Source: Deltaproteobacteria bacterium (GTDB lineage Bacteria; Desulfobacterota; GWC2-55-46). From it: a stretch of 9,455 nucleotides of DNA. The position numbers and the translations under genes are program-made. A model generated the notes under the pieces. That model did no database searches. It was not told the DNA's origin and was given only the letters and a program-made list of their open reading frames with translations. Shown piece after piece: positions 1-6,028 of this stretch; position 1 is the first letter of the stretch; each line of letters opens with the position of its first letter. The stretch covers positions 1 to 9,455 of the forward strand of contig JACRCJ010000322.1 of NCBI GenBank assembly GCA_016219075.1, read 5' to 3'.

Positions 1-302
1 AGCTCCTTGAGGGAAAAGCCCCTCTCGAATATGACGGCGTTTACGTTTTTTTCCTTCATGTAGCGGATTACGTCGGGGTAGAGCTTCTCACCCTCGACGA
101 TGAGGTCGTCCTCGAAGACGAGGGCCTCGTTCACCAGTCCGACGGCGATGTTGTTCCTGGTCTTGAGCGCGTCCTCGATGAACCCGGAGAGCTTGTTTAT
201 CGGGGCCGTTATGGCCGGGTGGCCGGCCGGGTACAGTTTTTTATTCTTCAGGGCGCCGTTTATGTTCTTGAGGATCGCGTCCCTGGACTCGTTCTCGTTC
301 AT
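1..302 (-). CDS. N-terminal part of a YPxGHP-module protein (C-terminus outside window)
   Basis: The first 100 codons of a minus-strand gene run off the left edge. It starts at the ATG at 302-300, which overlaps the TGA (301-299) of the HEAT-repeat gene in an ATGA junction, so it is almost certainly translationally coupled to it. The visible protein begins MNENESRDAILKNIN and carries LYPAGHP at residues 23-29, then a predicted alpha/beta region containing VFEDDLIVEG. This matches, motif for motif, the N-terminal 110 residues of the upstream neighbour (FYPDGHP at 24-30), so the two genes share a paralogous N-terminal module. From memory, such modules in Desulfobacterota-type bacteria are often followed by HD or HEAT domains, but the decisive part is not in the window, so no function is assigned. 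The reading frame is secure because of the coupling and the paralogy. Confidence 0.8.
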   Translation of the reverse strand, partial: MNENESRDAILKNINGALKNKKLYPAGHPAITAPINKLSGFIEDALKTRNNIAVGLVNEALVFEDDLIVEGEKLYPDVIRYMKEKNVNAVIFERGFSLKE

Positions 303-1891
303 GCGTTCTTCTCTCTTCCTTCAAGGATTCTTTTACAGGTGATATAAAGCTCGCCCTCGGAGTTCTTTCCCACATGTTCGATGGCGCCGAACGCGTCTTC
401 TCCGCCTATCATCCCGAGCGAATAAGCGGCAAGAGAGCGGACCTCCTCGTTGGTCTTTTTGCCGAACCATGCCTTTTTGAAGAGCACATTGGTCAGGTAC
501 GGTACGGCCCTGGGGTCGCCTATTATCCCGAGGGCCTTTATCGCCTCGCGTTTGGCGTCCTGGGTGTCGGCGAACGGTTCCCATCTGATGGCGATCTTGC
601 CGAGGATGTCGACGGCGCCGGGGTCCTTGAGCATCCCAAGCGATATAATGGCCTGGCTTACGAGCCCCTGGTCCTCTTCGTCCAGGACCCTTATGAGAAA
701 GGCCGTGGACCTCGGGGAGGGGATCTTGACCAGGGTCTTCATGACCTCTTTTTTAACCCTGGGGTCCGGGTTCCCGTAAGCCGACTCTATGGCGTCGAGC
801 GCCCGGTCGTCGCCGATCTCTCCCAGAAGCGATACCATCTGTCTTACTACGTACCACTCCGGGTTTTTGATCCTTGCCTCCACGGAAGTGCGGATGTCCT
901 TGCCGAAGAGGACTATCGTGTTGAAGAGGTGCCTTCTCGTGATAGCCTCCGGGGCCTCTATGATGGCGTCCAGAAGGAGCTCGACCGCCTCAAGCCCGGT
1001 GAAGACAAGCATCTTCTGTATCGCGACGCGAAGCAACTCGTCCTTGCCCCCCGCCCTCTCGACGAGGTACCTTATCATATCACGGTTGAGGATGGACCTC
1101 AAACGCTCGGTAGCGGTGTTCCTTATCTCCTCGGGCAGCCCTGAGGACTGGAAAGAGTGCTCCGCGAAGACGATCAAAGCGCCGAAGACCTCCTCGAACT
1201 TCCTTTCGATGAGGAGCGGCGAAACCTTTTCGTTTATCCTCACCGAAAGGTCGTTGTATCTTAAAAAATCGCGTTCCGCCCTTATGCGCGCGACGAGTCT
1301 GTCAAGGGGCGTGTCGTCATCCGTTTTTTCCTCCTGTTCCGGCTCCTGTTCCCCGGCTTCAGGGGATTCTCCCCCCGGGGCTTCTTCGACCACCTCGGCC
1401 GAGGCTATCACTTCGGTCTCTGCCTGCTTTTTATCCTCGAGATCCTGTTTAAGCCTCCTCAGGTCTTCATACTTGAGCGCGTTTATAAGGATGCCCGCCA
1501 CGTCGTTGCCGGCGAAGAGGGCCTCGGCCCCGCCCCCGGCCTGAAGCTCTTCGGGCTCAAGCTTCAAAACGCTCAAGAGGACCTTCATCTCCTCGAGGGT
1601 CACCCTCTGTGAGAAGGCTATTTCTCTTACGCGCCTGAAGAAGAACTTTTTGGCAAGCGCCAGTACATCCGGGTTGACGGGGGCGACGATGCTGTTGTTG
1701 AGGTAAAAACCCCTCTGGTCTATCGTGAAGCGGACCTCGCCCATATCGTCGACGGACTTTTTGACGATAAGGTAACATCTGCTGAGGGCGGACTCGTAGT
1801 TCGGATGGCCGTCAGGATAGAAATTATGCATCTTGACAGCCTTGTTCAGTTCATTTAGTATGTTACTGTAATTCAATATTTCCAAAGACAT
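299..1891 (-). CDS. HEAT-repeat (PBS-lyase type) protein with N-terminal YPxGHP module
   Basis: This 530-residue, probably cytoplasmic protein has no signal peptide or membrane segment. Three regions are visible. Residues 1-115 form a module with FYPDGHP at 24-30. Residues about 150-195 are a charged linker very rich in Glu and Asp, probably disordered. Residues about 200-525 are all-helical, and from about 340 carry clear HEAT/PBS-lyase repeats, including VVRQMVSLLGEIGDDRALDA (348-367), AIISLGMLKDPGAVDIL (414-430), AIKALGIIGDPRAVPYL (450-466) and AAYSLGMIGGEDAFGAIE (488-505). HEAT repeats are protein-interaction scaffolds, so a scaffold or partner of the coupled downstream protein is the best inference; no catalytic site is seen. 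The ATG at 1891-1889 is preferred because it lies about 30 nt downstream of the expected start of a near-consensus promoter. The ribosome binding site is weak (AGAAAG). The gene ends in an ATGA overlap with its paralogue. Long antisense ORFs across it are GC-codon shadows. Confidence 0.9.
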   Translation of the reverse strand: MSLEILNYSNILNELNKAVKMHNFYPDGHPNYESALSRCYLIVKKSVDDMGEVRFTIDQRGFYLNNSIVAPVNPDVLALAKKFFFRRVREIAFSQRVTLEEMKVLLSVLKLEPEELQAGGGAEALFAGNDVAGILINALKYEDLRRLKQDLEDKKQAETEVIASAEVVEEAPGGESPEAGEQEPEQEEKTDDDTPLDRLVARIRAERDFLRYNDLSVRINEKVSPLLIERKFEEVFGALIVFAEHSFQSSGLPEEIRNTATERLRSILNRDMIRYLVERAGGKDELLRVAIQKMLVFTGLEAVELLLDAIIEAPEAITRRHLFNTIVLFGKDIRTSVEARIKNPEWYVVRQMVSLLGEIGDDRALDAIESAYGNPDPRVKKEVMKTLVKIPSPRSTAFLIRVLDEEDQGLVSQAIISLGMLKDPGAVDILGKIAIRWEPFADTQDAKREAIKALGIIGDPRAVPYLTNVLFKKAWFGKKTNEEVRSLAAYSLGMIGGEDAFGAIEHVGKNSEGELYITCKRILEGREKNA

Positions 1892-1926
1892 TTTTTCTTT
1901 CTGCCGCGCCGATTTTTTTAAAAATA

Positions 1927-1954
1927 ATCATAACAAAACTGAGCGGTTTGTCAA
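1927..1954 (-). promoter_or_regulatory. Near-consensus sigma70 promoter for the HEAT gene pair
   Basis: On the minus strand, TTGACA (1954-1949) is followed after exactly 16 nt by TATGAT (1932-1927). That is a perfect -35 box and a 5/6 -10 box. The expected transcription start is near 1920, giving a leader of about 30 nt before the ATG at 1891. The promoter lies in the AT-rich 112-bp divergent gap between this gene and radA. I found no comparably good promoter reading toward radA. Confidence 0.7.
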
Positions 1955-2003
1955 TTGTAAACATCAGTTTATTCCAACCCCGGCAAAGCGCTATCCGACC
2001 ATA

Positions 2004-3362
2004 ATGGCCAAGGTGAAGACAATCTATTCGTGCCAGTCCTGCGGCCACACATCCTACAGGTGGCTGGGCAAGTGTCCGGACTGTAACGGGTGGAATACTT
2101 TCCTTGAGGAAAAAGTCGTCGAGGAGAAGAGGTCCGGGGCCGCTCTGACCTCCTCTCAGTCAACGCCTCTGCCGATATCAAAACTCAACATGGCCGAAGA
2201 GGACAGGGTCTCTACCGGATTGCCGGAGCTTGACCGGGTCCTTGGGGGCGGGCTTGTCCCAGGGTCGGCCGTCTTGATAGGCGGAGACCCCGGCATAGGC
2301 AAATCGACCCTTCTCCTGCAGGCCATGGGCAGGTTCGCCGCCTCGGGCCACAGGGTGCTCTATGTCTCAGGCGAGGAATCGATGCGCCAGATAAGGCTAA
2401 GGGGCGAGAGGCTCGGGGCCCTCTCGGAAGACCTCCTCGTCTATTCGGAGACCTCGCTTGAAAAGATACTCTCTACCATAAAGGAGTGCTCCCCAGGGGT
2501 GGTCGTCATCGACTCGGTGCAGACCGTCGCAACAGATGAGCTTGAGAGCTCTCCGGGGAGCGTGAGCCAGGTCAGGGAGGTCTCTGCACGGCTGATCTCG
2601 TGCGTCAAGAACCTGGAGATACCGCTTTTTCTCGTCGGCCATGTCACCAAGGACGGCGCCATTGCGGGCCCCAAGGTCCTGGAGCACATGGTGGACACGG
2701 TCTTGTACTTCGAGGGCGAGCGGGGCCATCCGTTCAGGATACTCAGGGCCGTAAAAAACCGCTTCGGCTCCGTCATGGAGATAGGGGTCTTCGAGATGAA
2801 GGAGAGCGGGCTTGAAGAGGTCTTGAACCCCTCGGAGATATTCCTCGCCGAGAGACCCGTTGGGGCATCGGGTTCGGCCGTGGTCTCAAGCCTCGAAGGC
2901 ACCCGCACCATTCTGGTCGAGGTGCAGTCGCTTGTTTGCCCTACGCTTTTCGGCGTTCCGCGCAGAACCGTCTCCGGGGTGGACTACAACAGGGTGGTCC
3001 TCCTGGCGGCGGTGCTGGAGAAGAAGGCCGGGATAGCGCTTGCCAACCACGACATATTCATAAAGGTGGCCGGGGGCCTGCGTCTCGATGAGCCGGCCAT
3101 AGACCTCGGGGTCGTGGCTTCTATCACGTCCAACTTCCTTGACAGGCCGATAGAGCCCAATACCGTAATATTCGGGGAGGTGGGGCTTGCCGGCGAGGTG
3201 AGGGGCGTAAACCAGGTCGAGCCCAGGGTGAAAGAGGCCGCCAAGCTCGGTTTCAAGAGATGCGTGCTCCCCAAAGATAACCTTAAGGGCCTCAAAAGAT
3301 ACGGCGATATGAAGCTTGACGGGGTCACTACGGTAAAAGAGGCGATAGAGAAGTTCTTCTGA
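2004..3362 (+). CDS. radA: DNA repair protein RadA/Sms
   Basis: RadA is a RecA-like ATPase that helps process recombination intermediates and unwinds DNA during branch migration in the cytoplasm. At 452 residues it has the usual length and all family landmarks. They are a four-cysteine zinc finger (C10-x2-C13 and C24-x2-C27, in YSCQSCGHTSYRWLGKCPDC); a Walker A GGDPGIGKST at 93-102; a Walker B VVVIDS at 166-171; the RadA signature KNRFGS at 251-256; and a C-terminal Lon-protease-like domain from about 280 (KVAGGLRLDEPAIDLGV at 354-370, FGEVGLAGEVRGV at 390-402). The start is fixed by the canonical N-terminus (MAKVKTIYSC), although no good Shine-Dalgarno precedes it. It is transcribed away from the HEAT pair. 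No clean intrinsic terminator follows; instead there is a 206-nt gap that holds one copy of the structured repeat. Confidence 0.97.
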   Translation: MAKVKTIYSCQSCGHTSYRWLGKCPDCNGWNTFLEEKVVEEKRSGAALTSSQSTPLPISKLNMAEEDRVSTGLPELDRVLGGGLVPGSAVLIGGDPGIGKSTLLLQAMGRFAASGHRVLYVSGEESMRQIRLRGERLGALSEDLLVYSETSLEKILSTIKECSPGVVVIDSVQTVATDELESSPGSVSQVREVSARLISCVKNLEIPLFLVGHVTKDGAIAGPKVLEHMVDTVLYFEGERGHPFRILRAVKNRFGSVMEIGVFEMKESGLEEVLNPSEIFLAERPVGASGSAVVSSLEGTRTILVEVQSLVCPTLFGVPRRTVSGVDYNRVVLLAAVLEKKAGIALANHDIFIKVAGGLRLDEPAIDLGVVASITSNFLDRPIEPNTVIFGEVGLAGEVRGVNQVEPRVKEAAKLGFKRCVLPKDNLKGLKRYGDMKLDGVTTVKEAIEKFF

Positions 3363-3394
3363 AAGGGTGTCCGGACGAACCGCCTTGCCGGAAT

Positions 3395-3475
3395 GCTCCG
3401 GGGCATCCGTTGGGGTATCTGTTTTATTTTTTTGACGTTCTGAAAGCCCCGGGGCTTTAACCGGGGAGGGAACAT
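3395..3475 (+). repeat. Structured intergenic element, copy A
   Basis: The conserved core is T5, GACGTTCTGAA, CCCGGG, TTTAACC and CAT (3429-3475). It aligns with 9129-9173 at about 37 of 47 columns. Upstream, GCTCCGGGGC (3395-3404) can pair with GCCCCGGGGC (3446-3455) over 10 bp with one T-G wobble. An extra A-T pair (3444 with 3406) lies beyond an A-A mismatch, closing a loop of 37 nt that contains the T-rich run and the core. The 3' half also has a competing perfect palindrome, AAAGCCCC/GGGGCTTT (3443-3458), and a CCCCGG/CCGGGG hairpin. No T tract follows, so it is not a standard terminator. Strand is assigned only because neighbouring genes read rightward. It could be an RNA regulatory element or a dispersed DNA repeat; I do not recognise the family. 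Confidence 0.5.
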
Positions 3476-3527
3476 ATGCGTGGCAAGCCGCTTGATCGCA
3501 CCCGGAGGAAATATTAAAACCCTGTGA

Positions 3528-3549
3528 TTACAAATGGATATTTTTGTAA
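3528..3549. promoter_or_regulatory. Perfect 7-bp inverted repeat, possible operator
   Basis: TTACAAA (3528-3534) and TTTGTAA (3543-3549) are exact inverted repeats separated by 8 nt. They lie 20 nt upstream of the proposed start of the PgaB-like gene in AT-rich DNA. The symmetry and position suit a dimeric repressor or activator site, but the sequence is not a canonical FNR (TTGAT) or CRP (TGTGA) site. It could equally form a short mRNA hairpin. Confidence 0.25.
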
Positions 3550-3568
3550 AGGGAGTTTTTATTTATAG

Positions 3569-5188
3569 ATGAATCCGGCCCGTTTTGATATAATAAAAAG
3601 GTTTAAAGAGCCTACGGAGAAGACCGGCAGGTTGAAGCTCACGCGGCGTTCTCTCAGTAAATCGTTCTTGCCTGCCGGTACGCTCTTTAAAGCGGTTTTA
3701 CTGGCAGTTCTCTCTGTCTTTTCCATAATGGGAAAGGCCGCGTTCTGCCAGGCCGACAAGCCCTACTTCACGGATGTCGGACAGTTCAACTACGCAAGGT
3801 TCCTTATGGACGAGCGTGACTACCGCGTGGCGGCCCGTGAGTTCTCGAGGCTCATAGAGCGCTTCCCCGGAAGCCCCCTTTTGCCTGACGCCCAGTTCAA
3901 CCTCTCCGAGGCGTACTTTTACGCAGGCCGGTACGGCGAGGCGGCCGCCGAGTTCAAGCTTTTCCTCAATAACTTCAAGGACAGCCCGTTCGCCCTTGTG
4001 GCCGAGGTCAAGATAAGGGAGGCCGAGGACAAGCTCCGGGACGGCAGGACATACAGGGCTCCTGTCCCGGTATTGCGTAACCTTCGACCGGGGCTTCGCG
4101 CGGTGCAGGTGATGTTCTTCGAGGGAAAGACCGGAGAAGAGATAGACGCCGAGCTTAAGCGCCTGAGGAGAGCCGGCATAGACACGGTGATAGTGAGGGC
4201 ATTTCACAACTACGACGACAGGTTCTACCCGCTGGCAAGGCGCGGCTCGGAGCGGGGCGTGTACTTCCGAACAAAAGAAGCCCCGGTCGTGGACGACATA
4301 CTGCCGGTCATCGCACGGCTCGCTCACGGGAACGGCCTTAAGATATTCGCGTGGATGACGACAAGGTACGCCGACTACGGCGTTGAGGAGAACTCTGAGC
4401 TGGCCTGCAGGGGCTACGACATGACATCAATGAAGTTCTACAGGTGCAAGGGGCTGGACCTCTTTAACGAGGAGGCTGTAAGAAGGCTCGAGGCGATATA
4501 CTCGGACCTGGCCGAAAACGACATAGACGGGGTGCTTTTTCAGGACGACCTGGTCCTTAAGCACAACGAGGGCTTCGGGCCGCATGCGGAGAAGTTTTTC
4601 ATCTCTGACGCCGGGGCGCGCCCGGACCCGGCGTCTCTTTATTCGAGGTCAGGCGCGGAGCCCGGCAAGGTACACTACACGAAACTCTTCTGGCAGTGGT
4701 CGTCGGTGAAGAACCGGCGCCTGCTCGATGTGGCCGAAAGGCTTAAGGGCGTTGTGAAGCGCAAAAGGCCCGAAACGCTCTTCGCCATAAACCTCATGTA
4801 CGAGTCGGTCACGAACCCGGCCTACGCCCTTGCGTGGCTCTCCCAGGACTTAAACGCCGCGCTCGGCAAGGACTTTGATTATTACTCCATCATGGCGTAT
4901 CACAGGCAGATGGGCGAAGAGCTCAACAAGACCCCCGGCGACATCCGGGACCTGATAGCCAGGATGGTCCGGGACGCGTCCGACGCGGTCGGGGACGCTC
5001 ACAGGGTCCTTATAAAGCTCCAGACCGTGGACTGGAAGACCGGAGACCCCCTTTCAAACGGCGAAGTGGTGGCCCTCATACGGGGCATCGAGGGGTTAAG
5101 GGACGTAAGCCTTGCTGTGGTGCCCTACCGCGGGGACTTCCCGTTTTACGAGCTGGGCGTGAAAAAGGACCTGGCGGCGCTCAACTGA
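3569..5188 (+). CDS. Secreted TPR protein with PgaB C-terminal-type (GH153-like) hydrolase domain
   Basis: The 539-residue product has an exported N-terminus. A basic segment with TRRSLSK (25-31) is followed by a hydrophobic core (LFKAVLLAVLSVFSIMG, 39-55) and a probable cleavage site near AAFCQA (57-62). Residues about 68-155 look like YbgF/BamD-type TPR repeats (FNYARFLMDERDYRVAAREF; NLSEAYFYAGRYGEAAAEF). Residues about 175-520 resemble the C-terminal domain of PgaB (family GH153), which cleaves de-N-acetylated poly-beta-1,6-GlcNAc in the periplasm. Supporting motifs are IDGVLFQDDLVL (319-330), with the acidic pair expected at the active site, IFAWMTTRYADYG (259-271) and YYSIMAY (438-444). 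The NodB deacetylase domain of full PgaB is absent, and no pga genes are nearby. The ATG at 3569 has only a distant GGGAG (3551-3555). A TTG at 3632 (518 residues), behind GGAGA, is a realistic alternative that gives a more normal signal peptide. Confidence 0.8.
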   Translation: MNPARFDIIKRFKEPTEKTGRLKLTRRSLSKSFLPAGTLFKAVLLAVLSVFSIMGKAAFCQADKPYFTDVGQFNYARFLMDERDYRVAAREFSRLIERFPGSPLLPDAQFNLSEAYFYAGRYGEAAAEFKLFLNNFKDSPFALVAEVKIREAEDKLRDGRTYRAPVPVLRNLRPGLRAVQVMFFEGKTGEEIDAELKRLRRAGIDTVIVRAFHNYDDRFYPLARRGSERGVYFRTKEAPVVDDILPVIARLAHGNGLKIFAWMTTRYADYGVEENSELACRGYDMTSMKFYRCKGLDLFNEEAVRRLEAIYSDLAENDIDGVLFQDDLVLKHNEGFGPHAEKFFISDAGARPDPASLYSRSGAEPGKVHYTKLFWQWSSVKNRRLLDVAERLKGVVKRKRPETLFAINLMYESVTNPAYALAWLSQDLNAALGKDFDYYSIMAYHRQMGEELNKTPGDIRDLIARMVRDASDAVGDAHRVLIKLQTVDWKTGDPLSNGEVVALIRGIEGLRDVSLAVVPYRGDFPFYELGVKKDLAALN

Positions 5189-5223
5189 AACTTACTTGAC
5201 GGAGACGGGAAAGAGAGAGGAAC

Positions 5224-5934
5224 ATGACAGTCTTGATCGACAAATCCATCTGCTCGCTTTGCAGGTGCCACATAAAGGAGAACGCCTTATTTACCGGCCT
5301 TAACGCCAGCCAGCTCGACGCCTTCAAGGACGTTGTAGTCATCTCCTCCTACCGCAAACGGGAGGTCGTGTTCATGGAGGGCGACGAGTGCACGGGGCTC
5401 TATATAATACGCACCGGCAGGGTCAAGGTCGTAAGGTCGTCGAGCACCGGCAAGGAGCAGATAATAAAGATACTCAACCCCGGCGACCTCCTGGGTTTCG
5501 AGGTCTTCTACGACGGGAAGGTATACACCAACACCGCGGTGGCGATGGATGACTGCGAGCTTTGCTACATCGGGAAAGACGTCTTCTTCAAGATACTGGA
5601 GAAGGAGCCGTCGGTGGCGAAAAAGCTCATCATAGCGATGGGCCATGAGCTCAACCAGGCGTACGACAGGATCGGGAACCTTGGCCTCCTGAACGCGAAA
5701 GAGAAGCTCGCGCACCTGCTCTTCACGCTCGCCAGCGAGTACGGAGTGAAGTGCGACGGCGGGATGAAGCTCAACCTGACGCTTTCGCGCCTCGAGATAG
5801 CCGAGCTTCTCGGGATAACCCAGGAGACCTCCATAAGGCTCCTGAAGGGCTTCAAGGAGGAAGGCATCCTCGATATAAAGCGCAAAGAGATCATCATAAA
5901 GTCGCTCGCCAAGCTCAAACAGATCGGCGAGTGA
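5224..5934 (+). CDS. FNR/CRP-family transcriptional regulator
   Basis: This is a 236-residue cytoplasmic regulator. The N-terminus has three close cysteines (C10-x2-C13-x-C15). A cyclic-nucleotide-type beta-barrel follows at about 21-125 (FMEGDECTGLYIIRTGRVKV), then a dimerisation helix at about 127-160. The C-terminal winged helix-turn-helix at about 183-225 has the recognition segment GITQETSIRLLKGF (197-210). In the barrel, the phosphate-binding cassette PGDLLGFE lacks the Arg-Ser pair that binds cAMP in CRP, so cAMP is an unlikely ligand. C111-x2-C114 places C114 near the fourth [4Fe-4S] ligand of FNR (C122 in E. coli), which suggests redox or O2/NO sensing. However, the N-terminal cysteine spacing differs from that of E. 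coli FNR. E201 and R205 fit the FNR/CRP DNA-contact pattern, but the usual Ser/Gly between them is Ile204. The start is 35 nt after the PgaB-like gene, with a purine-rich AGAGG unusually close (3 nt) to the ATG. Confidence 0.9.
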   Translation: MTVLIDKSICSLCRCHIKENALFTGLNASQLDAFKDVVVISSYRKREVVFMEGDECTGLYIIRTGRVKVVRSSSTGKEQIIKILNPGDLLGFEVFYDGKVYTNTAVAMDDCELCYIGKDVFFKILEKEPSVAKKLIIAMGHELNQAYDRIGNLGLLNAKEKLAHLLFTLASEYGVKCDGGMKLNLTLSRLEIAELLGITQETSIRLLKGFKEEGILDIKRKEIIIKSLAKLKQIGE

Positions 5935-6028
5935 TTCTTTCGGGGCGCTTTCACGGCCCTTAACACTATCAACGGACGCCCGTCTCCTTTTTCAGGGCGG
6001 GACCCGGCGTCCCGGTCCTATACTTCCA

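Larger units (their letters stand above)
3363..3568. other. radA to PgaB-like intergenic region
   Basis: This 206-nt gap holds copy A of the structured repeat (3395-3475), an orphan GGAGG at 3504-3508 with no suitably placed start codon, and an AT-rich tail (3511-3568) that contains a perfect TTACAAA/TTTGTAA inverted repeat. The last part is the likely promoter zone of the PgaB-like gene, but no convincing -35/-10 pair could be chosen. Confidence 0.6.

Noticed and set aside
374..1544. Long plus-strand ORFs (374-1144 and 789-1544) opposite the HEAT gene
   Set aside because: They are antisense shadows of a high-GC gene: low-complexity Ser/Arg-rich or unfamiliar translations, no ribosome binding sites, and the minus-strand protein has clear HEAT repeats.
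3389..3408. Hairpin GG(A)ATGC/GCATCC as a radA terminator
   Set aside because: It has only 6 pairs with a bulge, and the T-rich run begins more than 10 nt later. The same bases pair better in the long-range stem of the repeat.
3481..3496. Sigma54-like TGGCA-N6-TTGAT
   Set aside because: The -12 element should be TTGC; here it is TTGA. No enhancer-binding protein gene is in the window.
3504..3508. GGAGG as a ribosome binding site for a short ORF starting GTG at 3524
   Set aside because: The spacing is 15 nt and the ORF has only 14 codons, ending TAG right before the proposed ATG at 3569; no support.
5998..6014. CGGGAC/GTCCCG hairpin before the histidine kinase
   Set aside because: The stem is 6 bp in very GC-rich sequence, with no T tract and no partner features; probably chance.
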